From a virus, in the IMG/VR virus record IMGVR_UViG_3300036759_000122, positions 1 through 64,000 of that record: a stretch of DNA of 64,000 bases. One strand, written 5' to 3'. Position 1 is the first letter of the stretch; each line of letters begins with the position of its first letter. Made by a program: the position numbers and the translations under genes. The notes below the pieces were generated by a model. It worked only from the letters and a program-made list of their open reading frames with translations, was not told the origin of the DNA and ran no database searches. Positions 50,484 through 58,019 of this stretch are shown here, one piece after another.

Positions 50484-51338
50484 ATGATGATCGAGTTGCT
50501 CAAGTACCGTCCCGGGATGCCGATCCATGCGGGGATGCGTGTACTCGTCTTCCGCAAGATCGCGGACTTCTGCTGCGAGTGGTCCCCCGCGCTCATCGTC
50601 AGTATCAATTCTGACGGCGATCCCGAGTTCCTATTCGATGGGGACGAACCGCGAGAAGGGCAGCTGCAAAAGCTGTCGATGGACGTACGGCAAGAGAATG
50701 GAGATGTGATCAATTACATCCACTCCTATCCGCATCTTTTGCACGGTAAGAGATTCTTGATGTGGGATCGCGATCGACAGGGGTGGGAACCCGGGACGAT
50801 TATCTTCGGCAACGGGGTGAACGGCGGAGGCTATTCGATCAGGTTCGATCACCCAGTTGTGCCGGTGCGTGTCAAGGCTGAGCTGACCCCTGCACAAGAG
50901 CGTTCCCGGAATCGTTGGGCGGGCTACCAGGTCGTGCTGGGCCTCATCTTCCTGTTCATCTATCTGGGCACTGTCGGCAACGCCAAGGGGGTACCGGGCG
51001 GTCTGTTCCTGCTCGGCCTGGTGTTCATCATCGGCTTCTTCTCGCTGTTGACCTATCTGGCCTACCGGTTCCCGACCGCGACCAAGGCCGTCGCCGTCAT
51101 CGGTGGCGGGGTCGCTGCCGCGAGCATGGCGAGCCGGGTCTACCGTGCAGCCGCGCATCCGAGCACCGGTGACTCCAGCACGTGGTTGCCGCCCGCACCG
51201 GTGCCGCCCGCCGTGCCTCCGGCCCCCTCGGGGCGTTACATCTACCACGAGATGAACACCCCGTACGCGCACGGCTCGAACGGGCAGACCTATGTCGGCA
51301 ACGGTGGTCCGCTCCAGTGGGTCCGCGATCCGCAGTGA
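50484..51338 (+). CDS. Membrane protein with SH3-like N-terminal region
   Basis: The start ATGATG at 50484 follows GAGGAG; an upstream in-frame ATG at 50433 lies inside the promoter. The 284-residue product has a beta-rich soluble front (GMRVLVFRKIADFCCEWSPA, YSIRFDHPVVPVRV). Two transmembrane helices follow at about residues 150-200 (YQVVLGLIFLFIYLG, LFLLGLVFIIGFFSLLTYLA), then a Pro-rich tail. Function unknown. Confidence 0.65.
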   Translation: MMIELLKYRPGMPIHAGMRVLVFRKIADFCCEWSPALIVSINSDGDPEFLFDGDEPREGQLQKLSMDVRQENGDVINYIHSYPHLLHGKRFLMWDRDRQGWEPGTIIFGNGVNGGGYSIRFDHPVVPVRVKAELTPAQERSRNRWAGYQVVLGLIFLFIYLGTVGNAKGVPGGLFLLGLVFIIGFFSLLTYLAYRFPTATKAVAVIGGGVAAASMASRVYRAAAHPSTGDSSTWLPPAPVPPAVPPAPSGRYIYHEMNTPYAHGSNGQTYVGNGGPLQWVRDPQ

Positions 51339-51348
51339 CCTGAGAAAA

Positions 51349-51389
51349 GACAACTCAGGTTGTGGTGACTCAGTTTATTGGGCTATGAT
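51349..51389 (+). promoter_or_regulatory. Promoter region, shared-leader family copy 2
   Basis: GACAACTC at 51349-51356, TTGTGG at 51360-51365 and TATGAT at 51384-51389 (18-base spacing) precede the leader CTGAGGAGCCACACTC and the ATG at 51420. Confidence 0.6.
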
Positions 51390-51419
51390 GGTGCTACCAC
51401 CTACTGAGGAGCCACACTC

Positions 51420-52373
51420 ATGAACGCCAGAACTGACGTCCACCGCCCGTCCGCCCCCGAGTTCGACCCGGCCCTGTACGACTGCCGGGGCGTCTTCGAC
51501 ACCTGCACCGACCCGCTCAAGGGCGGCGGTTCGCAGCAGCCCCGTCTGGACGCCGTTCGTGCGCTGCGCGAGCAGGGCTACACGTTCGGTCCGGGTTCCT
51601 CGCACCAGTGCGGGCACTGCGGTGCGCACATCCGCTACTGCGCGCTGATGGTCCGCGAGGACGTCAAGCAGTTCATCTACGTCGGCGAGACCTGCCTGGA
51701 CGGCCGCTTCGAGCTGACCAAGGGCGAGTTCGACGCGCTGCGCAAGGCCGCCCAGTTGGACCGGGAGAAGCAGCGGCTGCTGACCGCCTACCGCGAGCTG
51801 TGCGAGCGTCACCAGGCACTGGCCTACGCCTCGTACGCGATCGACATCATCGACGGCTACATCAACGAGGTGTCCGACCCGGAGCGGGCGCTGCACCTGC
51901 GTGCCGGTGCCGGGTGGGCGCTGTCCACGATGGCCGACATCGCCCGCAAGGCGCGCAAGTACGGCGACATCAGCGACAAGCAGGTCGCCTTCCTGGAGCG
52001 GCTCCTGGTCGAGGTGGACGAGAAGATCGCCGCCCGGATCGCCAAGGACGCCGAGATTGCCAACAAGCCCCAGGCTGTTCTGGTGGTCACCGGCAAGCGC
52101 CAGCTGGTCGAGGGCACCGTGATCAGCCGCAAGGACCAGGAGAACCCGTACAGCTACAACGGCGGCAGGATCTGGAAGATCTTGGTCGAGCAGGCCGACG
52201 GTTCCCGGGTCTGGGGCACCGAGCCGGGTGCGTTCGTCACGGACAAGGGTGACAGAGTCAAGTTCATGGCCGCCGTCAAGGTCTCCGACAAGGACCCGGG
52301 GTTCGGGTTCTACTCCCGGCCGACCGGCTTCGAGGTCGTCGAGCGCACCGCCGCCGAGGAGGTGGCGGTGTGA
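51420..52373 (+). CDS. Zinc-binding protein with helical core and beta C-terminal domain
   Basis: The ATG at 51420 follows TGAGGAG. The 317-residue product has CGHCGAHIRYCALM near residue 65, a helical core (residues about 95-220), and a beta domain at the end (KRQLVEGTVISRKDQENPYS, GDRVKFMAAVKVSDKDPGFG) that resembles an OB fold. A role in nucleic-acid metabolism is possible. The stop overlaps the next GTG (GTGA). Confidence 0.65.
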   Translation: MNARTDVHRPSAPEFDPALYDCRGVFDTCTDPLKGGGSQQPRLDAVRALREQGYTFGPGSSHQCGHCGAHIRYCALMVREDVKQFIYVGETCLDGRFELTKGEFDALRKAAQLDREKQRLLTAYRELCERHQALAYASYAIDIIDGYINEVSDPERALHLRAGAGWALSTMADIARKARKYGDISDKQVAFLERLLVEVDEKIAARIAKDAEIANKPQAVLVVTGKRQLVEGTVISRKDQENPYSYNGGRIWKILVEQADGSRVWGTEPGAFVTDKGDRVKFMAAVKVSDKDPGFGFYSRPTGFEVVERTAAEEVAV

Positions 52374-52576
52374 GCACCTGGCGGTTGACCCTGCGCGGGT
52401 ACGGCTTCGAGATGCGCGGTGTCGCGAGCGGGGACGTGCTGCACGAAGTCATCAGAGATCTGGACACCTTCGGCAACGCGCACCACATCCAGCTGATCTT
52501 CAGCAAGACCGGGGACGACTATCAGCCGTTCTCGGGTCCGGATCCGCAGGAGGACGTTCCGGGGTATCGGTCGTGA
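52370..52576 (+). CDS. Small hypothetical protein
   Basis: The GTG start is in a GTGA overlap. The 68-residue product (STWRLTLRGYGFEMRGVASG, LDTFGNAHHIQLIFSK) is strand-helix-strand. The stop overlaps the next GTG. Function unknown. Confidence 0.6.
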   Translation: MSTWRLTLRGYGFEMRGVASGDVLHEVIRDLDTFGNAHHIQLIFSKTGDDYQPFSGPDPQEDVPGYRS

Positions 52577-52668
52577 CCGCACTCATCGTGACTATCTGGG
52601 TCGTCGTCGCGGTCATGGTCCTGTACGTGGTCGGTGAGCACTGGCTGGACCACAAGCGCGACGATTGA
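52573..52668 (+). CDS. 31-residue single-pass membrane peptide
   Basis: A GTG at 52573 in a GTGA overlap encodes TALIVTIWVVVAVMVLYVVG followed by EHWLDHKRDD. It is one transmembrane helix with a charged end. The coupling and clean composition support it. Confidence 0.55.
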   Translation: MTALIVTIWVVVAVMVLYVVGEHWLDHKRDD

Positions 52669-52710
52669 CAACTCACGTTCTACAACTCATCTTGCGCCAT
52701 GGTGTATAAT
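52667..52710 (+). promoter_or_regulatory. Promoter region, shared-leader family copy 3
   Basis: GACAACTC at 52667-52674 is followed by TACAACTC at 52681-52688 and a consensus TATAAT at 52705-52710. ACAACT at 52682-52687 is 17 bases upstream of TATAAT. The leader TTGAGGAGCCACACTC before the ATG at 52751 is almost identical to copy 2. Confidence 0.65.
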
Positions 52711-52750
52711 GGTGCTGTACGTTTCATCAACTACTTGAGGAGCCACACTC

Positions 52751-53638
52751 ATGGACAAGCAACTGGATCGCATCAGCAAACTGCTCCGGCAGGCCGAGAA
52801 GGCCGGGACCCCGGAAGAGGCCGACGCCTTCATGGCCAAGGCGCAGCAGCTCGCCACCGCCACTGCCATCGATCTGGAGGTCGCTCGCCAGCACGTCGCC
52901 GACAAAGAGCGCCGCAAGGTGCCCACCATGCGCCAAGTCAAGATCGGCGAGCAGGGCAAGCGGCTGCTGCACACCTACGTCGAGCTGTTTTTGGCCATTG
53001 CCCGCGCCAACGACATCACCTGCGACATCGCGCACAACTCCACCTACGTCTACGCCTTCGGCTTCGACACCGACATCGACGTAGCCGAGGCGCTCTACGC
53101 TTCGCTGGTGGTGCAGATGGTGGAGGCCTCCAATGCCTATCTGCACTCTGGTGAGTTCAAGGCCGAGAAGATCTGGGTGCCTGGTGGTTACCGTCGCACC
53201 GGCAAGCGTTACTACAACGAGTGGACCGATCGCTATGTCCAGGACACGGAGTACGTCGAGGGGCGGTACAAGTCCACTCCCACCATCACCGCCCGCAAGT
53301 CCTTCCAGGTGGCCTTCGCCCGCAAGGTCGGCCAGCGGCTCACTGAGGCCCGTGGGCAGGCCATCGCAGCCGCCGAGGCGGCCGAGGCCGAGCTGATCAT
53401 TCCAGTGTCCGGAGTTCCGGATGCCGCCAGCACCGGGACCGCGCTGGTCCTGCGGGCCAAGGAGGTCGAGGTCCGCGACTTCTACAAGGCCACCTCGCGC
53501 GCACGCGGCTCCTACCGGGGCGGTCGTTCCTCAACCAGCTCCGGCCATGCCCGCAACGCGGGTCGCGAGGCCGGGGCCAAGGCTCGGCTCGGCGGGGAGC
53601 GGGCCATCGGCGGCGGCCGGAGGACGATCACCTCATGA
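52751..53638 (+). CDS. DUF2786-type protein
   Basis: The 295-residue product starts with the DUF2786 signature (DRISKLLRQAEKAGTPEEAD, FMAKAQQLA), then a central beta/alpha region (YVYAFGFDTDIDVAEALYAS). The C-terminus is Gly/Ser/Arg-rich. In actinobacteria this family is often next to a small HExxH protein, as here (overlap of 4 bases). The biochemical role is not established. Confidence 0.75.
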   Translation: MDKQLDRISKLLRQAEKAGTPEEADAFMAKAQQLATATAIDLEVARQHVADKERRKVPTMRQVKIGEQGKRLLHTYVELFLAIARANDITCDIAHNSTYVYAFGFDTDIDVAEALYASLVVQMVEASNAYLHSGEFKAEKIWVPGGYRRTGKRYYNEWTDRYVQDTEYVEGRYKSTPTITARKSFQVAFARKVGQRLTEARGQAIAAAEAAEAELIIPVSGVPDAASTGTALVLRAKEVEVRDFYKATSRARGSYRGGRSSTSSGHARNAGREAGAKARLGGERAIGGGRRTITS

Positions 53639-54129
53639 GCGGGCGCGACTTCCAGCGATCCAAGGTCTACGCCGCCGAGATCGAGATGATCAACCTGGTC
53701 GACACCGCGCAGAAGATGGGCATCACCACGCTGCGGATCGGCGCGTCGGACATCGCGGTGCCGATCGAGCGCAAGTTCGGCGACATGGACGGTGTGCAGC
53801 GCTACGTGGACCTGGTGCTCGGCGAGGTGGCCCGCGAGTACGGCGTCTCGGCAGACGTGCGGGTGCGTGAGCGCAAGGGCAACACCAAGGCGCATTACGA
53901 GTCCCCCGGCGGAGTGATCGCCGTGCCGCCGCACCAGGGCTCCCGGTCCTCGTGGGCGATGCGCGAGTTCGTGGTGCTGCACGAGATCGCGCACCACCTG
54001 ACCAACGGGCACCAGCACGACGGGGTGTTCGTGGCCGCCCTCGCCGACCTGTTCGGCCGCTTCGTCGGTCCCGAGGCGCAGTTCATGTTCACCGTCATCA
54101 CGCACCAGGGCAACGTGACGCACAGCTGA
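53635..54129 (+). CDS. Putative zinc metallopeptidase (TIGR04338-like)
   Basis: The 164-residue product contains LHEIAHHLTNGHQHD, an HExxH zinc-binding helix followed by further His residues, near residue 125. A strand with VIAVPPHQG precedes it. This pattern matches the small TIGR04338 metallohydrolases that accompany DUF2786 proteins. It starts in an ATGA overlap with that gene, so the two are probably made together. Confidence 0.75.
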   Translation: MSGRDFQRSKVYAAEIEMINLVDTAQKMGITTLRIGASDIAVPIERKFGDMDGVQRYVDLVLGEVAREYGVSADVRVRERKGNTKAHYESPGGVIAVPPHQGSRSSWAMREFVVLHEIAHHLTNGHQHDGVFVAALADLFGRFVGPEAQFMFTVITHQGNVTHS

Positions 54130-54132
54130 CCC

Positions 54133-54163
54133 TGTCCTGTCGGCCCCCTCCGGACGGAAGTAG
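54133..54163 (+). promoter_or_regulatory. Promoter-like element copy 4 (TGTCC-N19-GAAGTAG)
   Basis: TGTCC at 54133-54137 and GAAGTAG at 54157-54163 lie just after the stop at 54129 and 25 bases before the ATG at 54189, which has its own TGAGGAGG site. Confidence 0.62.
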
Positions 54164-54188
54164 CGACACCCGTCCTGAGGAGGCCGAT

Positions 54189-54755
54189 ATGCCGTTGGCA
54201 GCGCTGGAACTGGCTCGTCTGGCGAACGAGACCGACATGATCGTGTTGCGGAACACCCGACCCGGTTACACGGTGTTCCAGGACGACAACACCAAGGTCA
54301 CGTTGGTCTTCGCCGGAGCAGGTGACCCGGCTGGTGAGGATGTGCAGCAGTGCTCGGCGGCGCTGCTGAAGAACTCCCGGCTGGTGCGGGCCGTCTCCAT
54401 CGGGATCCTGCAGATCGAGGAAGCTCCCGAAGCGCTGCAGGCCGCTCTGGACGCTCAACGCAACGAGTACGAATCCCGTGAGGCGAAGATGGCCGAAGCG
54501 GCCGATCTCGCCCAGCGTGCGGCCGACCGGACCGTCGCCCGAGGCATCGCCTGCATCGCGCCGAAGGGGTCCCGAGGCGAGCTGTGCGGCTCCTACACGC
54601 TGGCTGCGCAGAACCCTCGGGAACGGCCTCCGTTGTGTGCCGAGCACCAGCACCTGGCCAGCCAGTACGCGATCATGGAGACGGACAACATCGACGACAA
54701 CGGCAAGGCTGAAGTGGTATGGCGGCGCGCGTCGCTGTCGCGGGCGCGCGGGTAA
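54189..54755 (+). CDS. Hypothetical protein, start of neck/tail block
   Basis: The ATG follows GAGGAGG. The 188-residue product has a mixed front (DMIVLRNTRPGYTVFQDDNT), a long helix (EALQAALDAQRNEYESREAK), and a Cys/His-containing end (ACIAPKGSRGELCG, PPLCAEHQH) that may bind zinc. Function unknown; it leads the block that runs to the sheath. Confidence 0.65.
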   Translation: MPLAALELARLANETDMIVLRNTRPGYTVFQDDNTKVTLVFAGAGDPAGEDVQQCSAALLKNSRLVRAVSIGILQIEEAPEALQAALDAQRNEYESREAKMAEAADLAQRAADRTVARGIACIAPKGSRGELCGSYTLAAQNPRERPPLCAEHQHLASQYAIMETDNIDDNGKAEVVWRRASLSRARG

Positions 54756-54785
54756 GAAACCTATCCGGAGAAGGAAGAGAAGGAC

Positions 54786-55391
54786 ATGACCGATCCCAGC
54801 ACCCCCGACGTCCCCACCACCTCCGAGGCTGCCGCCGCAGGACCGCCCTCCGGTGAGACACCGGTCGCCACGGCGCAGTCCGCCGAGACGCCCGCCGATG
54901 AGGAGTCCGGCCAGGAATTCGTGCCGAACCCGCTGTTCCAGACCGGCGTGGTGGACACCTCTGGCCTGGGGGTTCCCGACATCAGCTCGGTCAGCCCGGT
55001 GCTGGACCAGGCGCGGTCCGACTCGCTGCAGGCGGCCATCGACGACCTGGAGTCCGATGCCCCGAACACCGGCAACGTGGTGCTGGGCGATCGGGACAAG
55101 GACGAGGTGCTCGGTGAGCTAAAAGCCGCCCAGGAGGCGCACGAGGCCGCTGTGGCTGAGAAGGCCGGAGAGGGCGACGAGGCCGCCGAGGCCGCCGAGG
55201 CCGGTGAGGGCGAGGCTCCTGCCGCCGATGAGACGTCGGCGGGCACCGGGACCGCAGACAGCTCTGGCACTCAGGTGGAGGGCACCGTCGAAGGCACCGT
55301 GCACGGCACCGATGATCCGGCGTCCGAACCGGCCGCCGACAGTCAGGCCGAGGAGTCCGGGACTACCGACGAGTCCACGCCGCCAGCCTGA
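54786..55391 (+). CDS. Acidic, low-complexity protein
   Basis: AGAAGGACATG provides the start. The 201-residue product has a short ordered segment (NPLFQTGVVDTSGLGVPDIS, then KDEVLGELKAAQEAHEAAVA). Ala/Glu/Thr/Gly-rich sequence surrounds it. The composition is similar to the truncated gene at the window's left edge. It is possibly a structural accessory. Confidence 0.65.
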   Translation: MTDPSTPDVPTTSEAAAAGPPSGETPVATAQSAETPADEESGQEFVPNPLFQTGVVDTSGLGVPDISSVSPVLDQARSDSLQAAIDDLESDAPNTGNVVLGDRDKDEVLGELKAAQEAHEAAVAEKAGEGDEAAEAAEAGEGEAPAADETSAGTGTADSSGTQVEGTVEGTVHGTDDPASEPAADSQAEESGTTDESTPPA

Positions 55392-55422
55392 TCCTCGGGC
55401 CCTTCTCCCGGAGATCTGTCCA

Positions 55423-55464
55423 GACCGACCGGCACGCCACTGACCCTTGGCGTGTCGGTCGGTC
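55423..55464 (+). terminator. 17-bp hairpin between two gene blocks
   Basis: Bases 55423-55439 pair with 55448-55464 along 17 positions, one of them a G-T pair, around an 8-base loop. It follows the stop at 55391 and lies directly before promoter-like element copy 5. No T-run is present. Confidence 0.65.
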
Positions 55465-55466
55465 CA

Positions 55467-55497
55467 TGCCGGGGCCCGGCGCTCGGAGGCGAAGTAG
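55467..55497 (+). promoter_or_regulatory. Promoter-like element copy 5 (TGCCG-N19-GAAGTAG)
   Basis: TGCCG at 55467-55471 and GAAGTAG at 55491-55497 start 2 bases after the hairpin and end 46 bases before the ATG at 55544. Confidence 0.62.
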
Positions 55498-55543
55498 TGC
55501 GATGCGCGGCGGTTCCGGCCCAGGCCAGAGAGGCAGCGGATAG

Positions 55544-56188
55544 ATGACGGCCAATACCACGCCCCGGTTGGGGCTGATGCTGCCAGTCGGTTCCGACACC
55601 TTCACTCCGGATGACTTCATCTCCACCTTCACCAAGCTCGACGGAGTACCCGGGATCACTCCGGTGTCGAGCTATGCCGCATTGCCGACCGGCCTGACCG
55701 AGAAGCAGCACGGATCGGTCTACATGCAGACCGACAACCTGGCCCAGTGGATGTGGAACAAGCCGACCTCGACCTCGACCGGCGTGTGGCAACGGATCAA
55801 CTCGGTCGGTTTCCTCGGCAGTGCCCCGGCCATGACGAAGAGCTACACCAACAGCACCACTTCGGAGACCGGTGCGCCGACCATCCAGACCGTCACCGTG
55901 AAAGCGCCAGGTGGTCGCCGTCTCGGCGTCTACGCCCGTATCTCGTCGATGAGCCACAGCGCGTCGGGCGTCACCGAGATCTTTATCGTGTATAACGGCA
56001 CGACGGTCGTCGTCAGGGGTTATGGGAGTTCCGGCAATACCACCGGCAACTCGCAGGAACTTTACTACATCACCGGGGTGGCTTCGGTGGGCCAGAGCCT
56101 CCAATTCGACTTCAGGTTCCGGCCCTACAACGCAGGTACGTCAACTGCCAACAACGGCGGCAGCGCCCTGTACGTCTGGGAGATCTAG
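55544..56188 (+). CDS. Fibre-like or baseplate-associated beta protein
   Basis: The 214-residue product begins RLGLMLPVGSDTFTPDDFIS, a start seen in fibre and baseplate proteins. GSVYMQTDNLAQWMWNKPTS follows, then a beta-rich jelly-roll-like C-terminus (FIVYNGTTVVVRGYGSSGNT). It sits apart from the main fibre cluster, beside neck genes. A receptor-binding or head-fibre role is possible. Confidence 0.6.
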   Translation: MTANTTPRLGLMLPVGSDTFTPDDFISTFTKLDGVPGITPVSSYAALPTGLTEKQHGSVYMQTDNLAQWMWNKPTSTSTGVWQRINSVGFLGSAPAMTKSYTNSTTSETGAPTIQTVTVKAPGGRRLGVYARISSMSHSASGVTEIFIVYNGTTVVVRGYGSSGNTTGNSQELYYITGVASVGQSLQFDFRFRPYNAGTSTANNGGSALYVWEI

Positions 56189-56194
56189 TTCGCG

Positions 56195-57040
56195 ATGGCC
56201 GACAGCGACCGGGCCTACGTCTCTCAGTACTCGCAGGAGACGCTCGGCCTGATGCTCGCAGTGGCCTCGGTACCCACCGACGCCGACGGCACCGTGCTGG
56301 TCACCGTGTCCAACCAGGACACCCAGGCCACGCTGTTCCAGCGGGTCGCCGATCACGTCGGCGTCGGGCAGTACCAGATCGATCTGACGCCGGACGACAC
56401 GGCGGTGCTGGGCAACTACATCGCGCAGTGGGCCTACCAGCTCAACGGCGCGCAGAAGAGCTACAACGGCTACTACTCCATCGGCGGCGCAGAACCGGCC
56501 TACGACCAGCTCACCCCCGCGCTGAAGCAGATCGTGGACAACGTCTGGATCCGCTTCGCCGACCTGTTCGACTCGCCGTCCGGCGGCCCGAACCTGCAGA
56601 CCTACTTCCAGACCAACTGGAACCGGGGCCGTATCGCCCAGTTGATGGGGTTCGCGGTCGGCTACCTGAACACCATGGCGCAGCCGTACTCGACCTACAC
56701 GGCGGCCACCTTCCCGGTCGACCAGTGGGGTTCGCTGCTCGAACAAAGCACCTACGTGGAGTGCCTGAAGCACCTGCGGCGCAGCTACGTCGAACAGCCC
56801 GAATACCAGGGCGGCTCGATCTCCCGGCTGGACCGGCGTGACTACCTGCAACGCTGGGAGGACGTGCTCGCCGACGAACAGGCGCTGCTGAAGGGCCAGA
56901 TGGACACCTTCAAGATCAGCCAGATGATGCTCGGTCGTCCGGCCGTGCTCGTCTCCGGCGGAGTGTTCGGCAGGTGGGCCCCGTCCGCCTACCCGGGCAA
57001 CATGGGACGCCCCCGGCTGTGGTGGTCGAATTATTTTTAG
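56195..57040 (+). CDS. Hypothetical virion protein
   Basis: The 281-residue product has two halves: a beta-like front (DADGTVLVTVSNQDTQATLF) and a helical rear (YDQLTPALKQIVDNVWIRFA, YLQRWEDVLADEQALLKGQM). It ends in an aromatic tail (GRPRLWWSNYF). It lies 6 bases after the upstream gene. Context suggests a connector or tail-associated protein; no family is recognised. Confidence 0.6.
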   Translation: MADSDRAYVSQYSQETLGLMLAVASVPTDADGTVLVTVSNQDTQATLFQRVADHVGVGQYQIDLTPDDTAVLGNYIAQWAYQLNGAQKSYNGYYSIGGAEPAYDQLTPALKQIVDNVWIRFADLFDSPSGGPNLQTYFQTNWNRGRIAQLMGFAVGYLNTMAQPYSTYTAATFPVDQWGSLLEQSTYVECLKHLRRSYVEQPEYQGGSISRLDRRDYLQRWEDVLADEQALLKGQMDTFKISQMMLGRPAVLVSGGVFGRWAPSAYPGNMGRPRLWWSNYF

Positions 57041-57075
57041 ACTATTCAGTAATCTGACCGTGCTACGGTCCCACT

Positions 57076-57585
57076 ATGGTCAACCCGACATGGGACACCA
57101 GCAGGGTCGAGGACGTCACCGAGCACTTCTGGAGTCGGGTCGACGGATCCGGTGGGCAGGACGCTTGTTGGCCGTGGACTGGCCCTCCGATGAAGTCGGG
57201 ATACGGGCAGCTCAACCTCAAGGCGCTCGGCGGCCACGTCTACGCCCACCGGATGGCCTTCATCCTGTTCTACGGGCCGATCCCGGATGAGGCGTCCGTC
57301 GATCACGAGTGTCACAACCGCGATCACTCCTGTGCGGGCGGGAACAGTTGTCCGCACCGCCTGTGCTGCAACCCGAAGCACCTGAAGGCCAAGACGCGGG
57401 GCGAGAACGTCAAGGCCGCCTACGAGGGCCGCCAGCGCGGATCCAACATCACGCACTGCCCGCACAACCACGAGTACACGCCGGAGAACACCAAGACCAC
57501 CGGCCACGGTCGGCAATGCCGGACCTGCCTGCGGAAGAGAGCCAACGAGTACTACGCCCGGAAACGAGCCGAGCGCAATAGTTGA
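57076..57585 (+). CDS. HNH endonuclease (free-standing, mobile)
   Basis: The 169-residue product has ACWPWTGPPMKSGYGQL, HVYAHRMAFILFYGPIP and an HNH core (SVDHECHNRDHSC...CCNPKHLKAKT). The C-terminal tail (CPHNHEYTPENTKTT, QCRTCLRKR) matches in pattern the tail of the HNH gene at 39011-39544, so the two are related. It is placed between structural genes without breaking either. Element copy 6 follows its stop. Confidence 0.85.
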   Translation: MVNPTWDTSRVEDVTEHFWSRVDGSGGQDACWPWTGPPMKSGYGQLNLKALGGHVYAHRMAFILFYGPIPDEASVDHECHNRDHSCAGGNSCPHRLCCNPKHLKAKTRGENVKAAYEGRQRGSNITHCPHNHEYTPENTKTTGHGRQCRTCLRKRANEYYARKRAERNS

Positions 57586-57603
57586 TCTTGGTTTGGCCTG
57601 TCC

Positions 57604-57634
57604 TGCCGTGTGTACCGATCCCGCCGCGAAGTAG
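57604..57634 (+). promoter_or_regulatory. Promoter-like element copy 6 (TGCCG-N19-GAAGTAG)
   Basis: TGCCG at 57604-57608 and GAAGTAG at 57628-57634 lie between the HNH stop at 57585 and the ATG at 57665. Confidence 0.6.
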
Positions 57635-57664
57635 GGAGCGCGGACTGACGGACGGAGACCGGGC

Positions 57665-58009
57665 ATGGCCATCGCCACCGATACCGAGAAGAACTCGATC
57701 ATCACCAAGTACGGTTCCGACGTGGTGGCTTTTTCGCTGCACTCGGCCGACCCGGGAACCACCGGGGCGAACGAGTTGGGCGGCGGGTCACCCCCGTACG
57801 CCCGGAAGGCACCGGCCTGGTCCGCCCCGAACGCGGGTGTGATCACCAGCCAGACCGTCTTCGACATCCCTGCGGGGGCCACTGTGGCCTGGGTGGGGGC
57901 CTGGTCGTCGGTCTCCGGCGGCACCTTCCTGGACAAGGCCCAGGTCTCCCAGCAGCAGTTCAACAGCCAGGGCCAGTACCAGGTCAACGCCACGGCCACA
58001 GCGCAGTAG
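57665..58009 (+). CDS. Small tail- or neck-associated protein
   Basis: The 114-residue product (EKNSIITKYGSDVVAFSLHS, VFDIPAGATVAWVGAWSSVS) is beta-rich. It is similar in style to small proteins found among actinophage tail genes. The start follows GGAGACCGGGC. It lies 10 bases upstream of the repeat protein gene. Confidence 0.6.
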   Translation: MAIATDTEKNSIITKYGSDVVAFSLHSADPGTTGANELGGGSPPYARKAPAWSAPNAGVITSQTVFDIPAGATVAWVGAWSSVSGGTFLDKAQVSQQQFNSQGQYQVNATATAQ

Positions 58010-58019
58010 GGGGTGGCCC

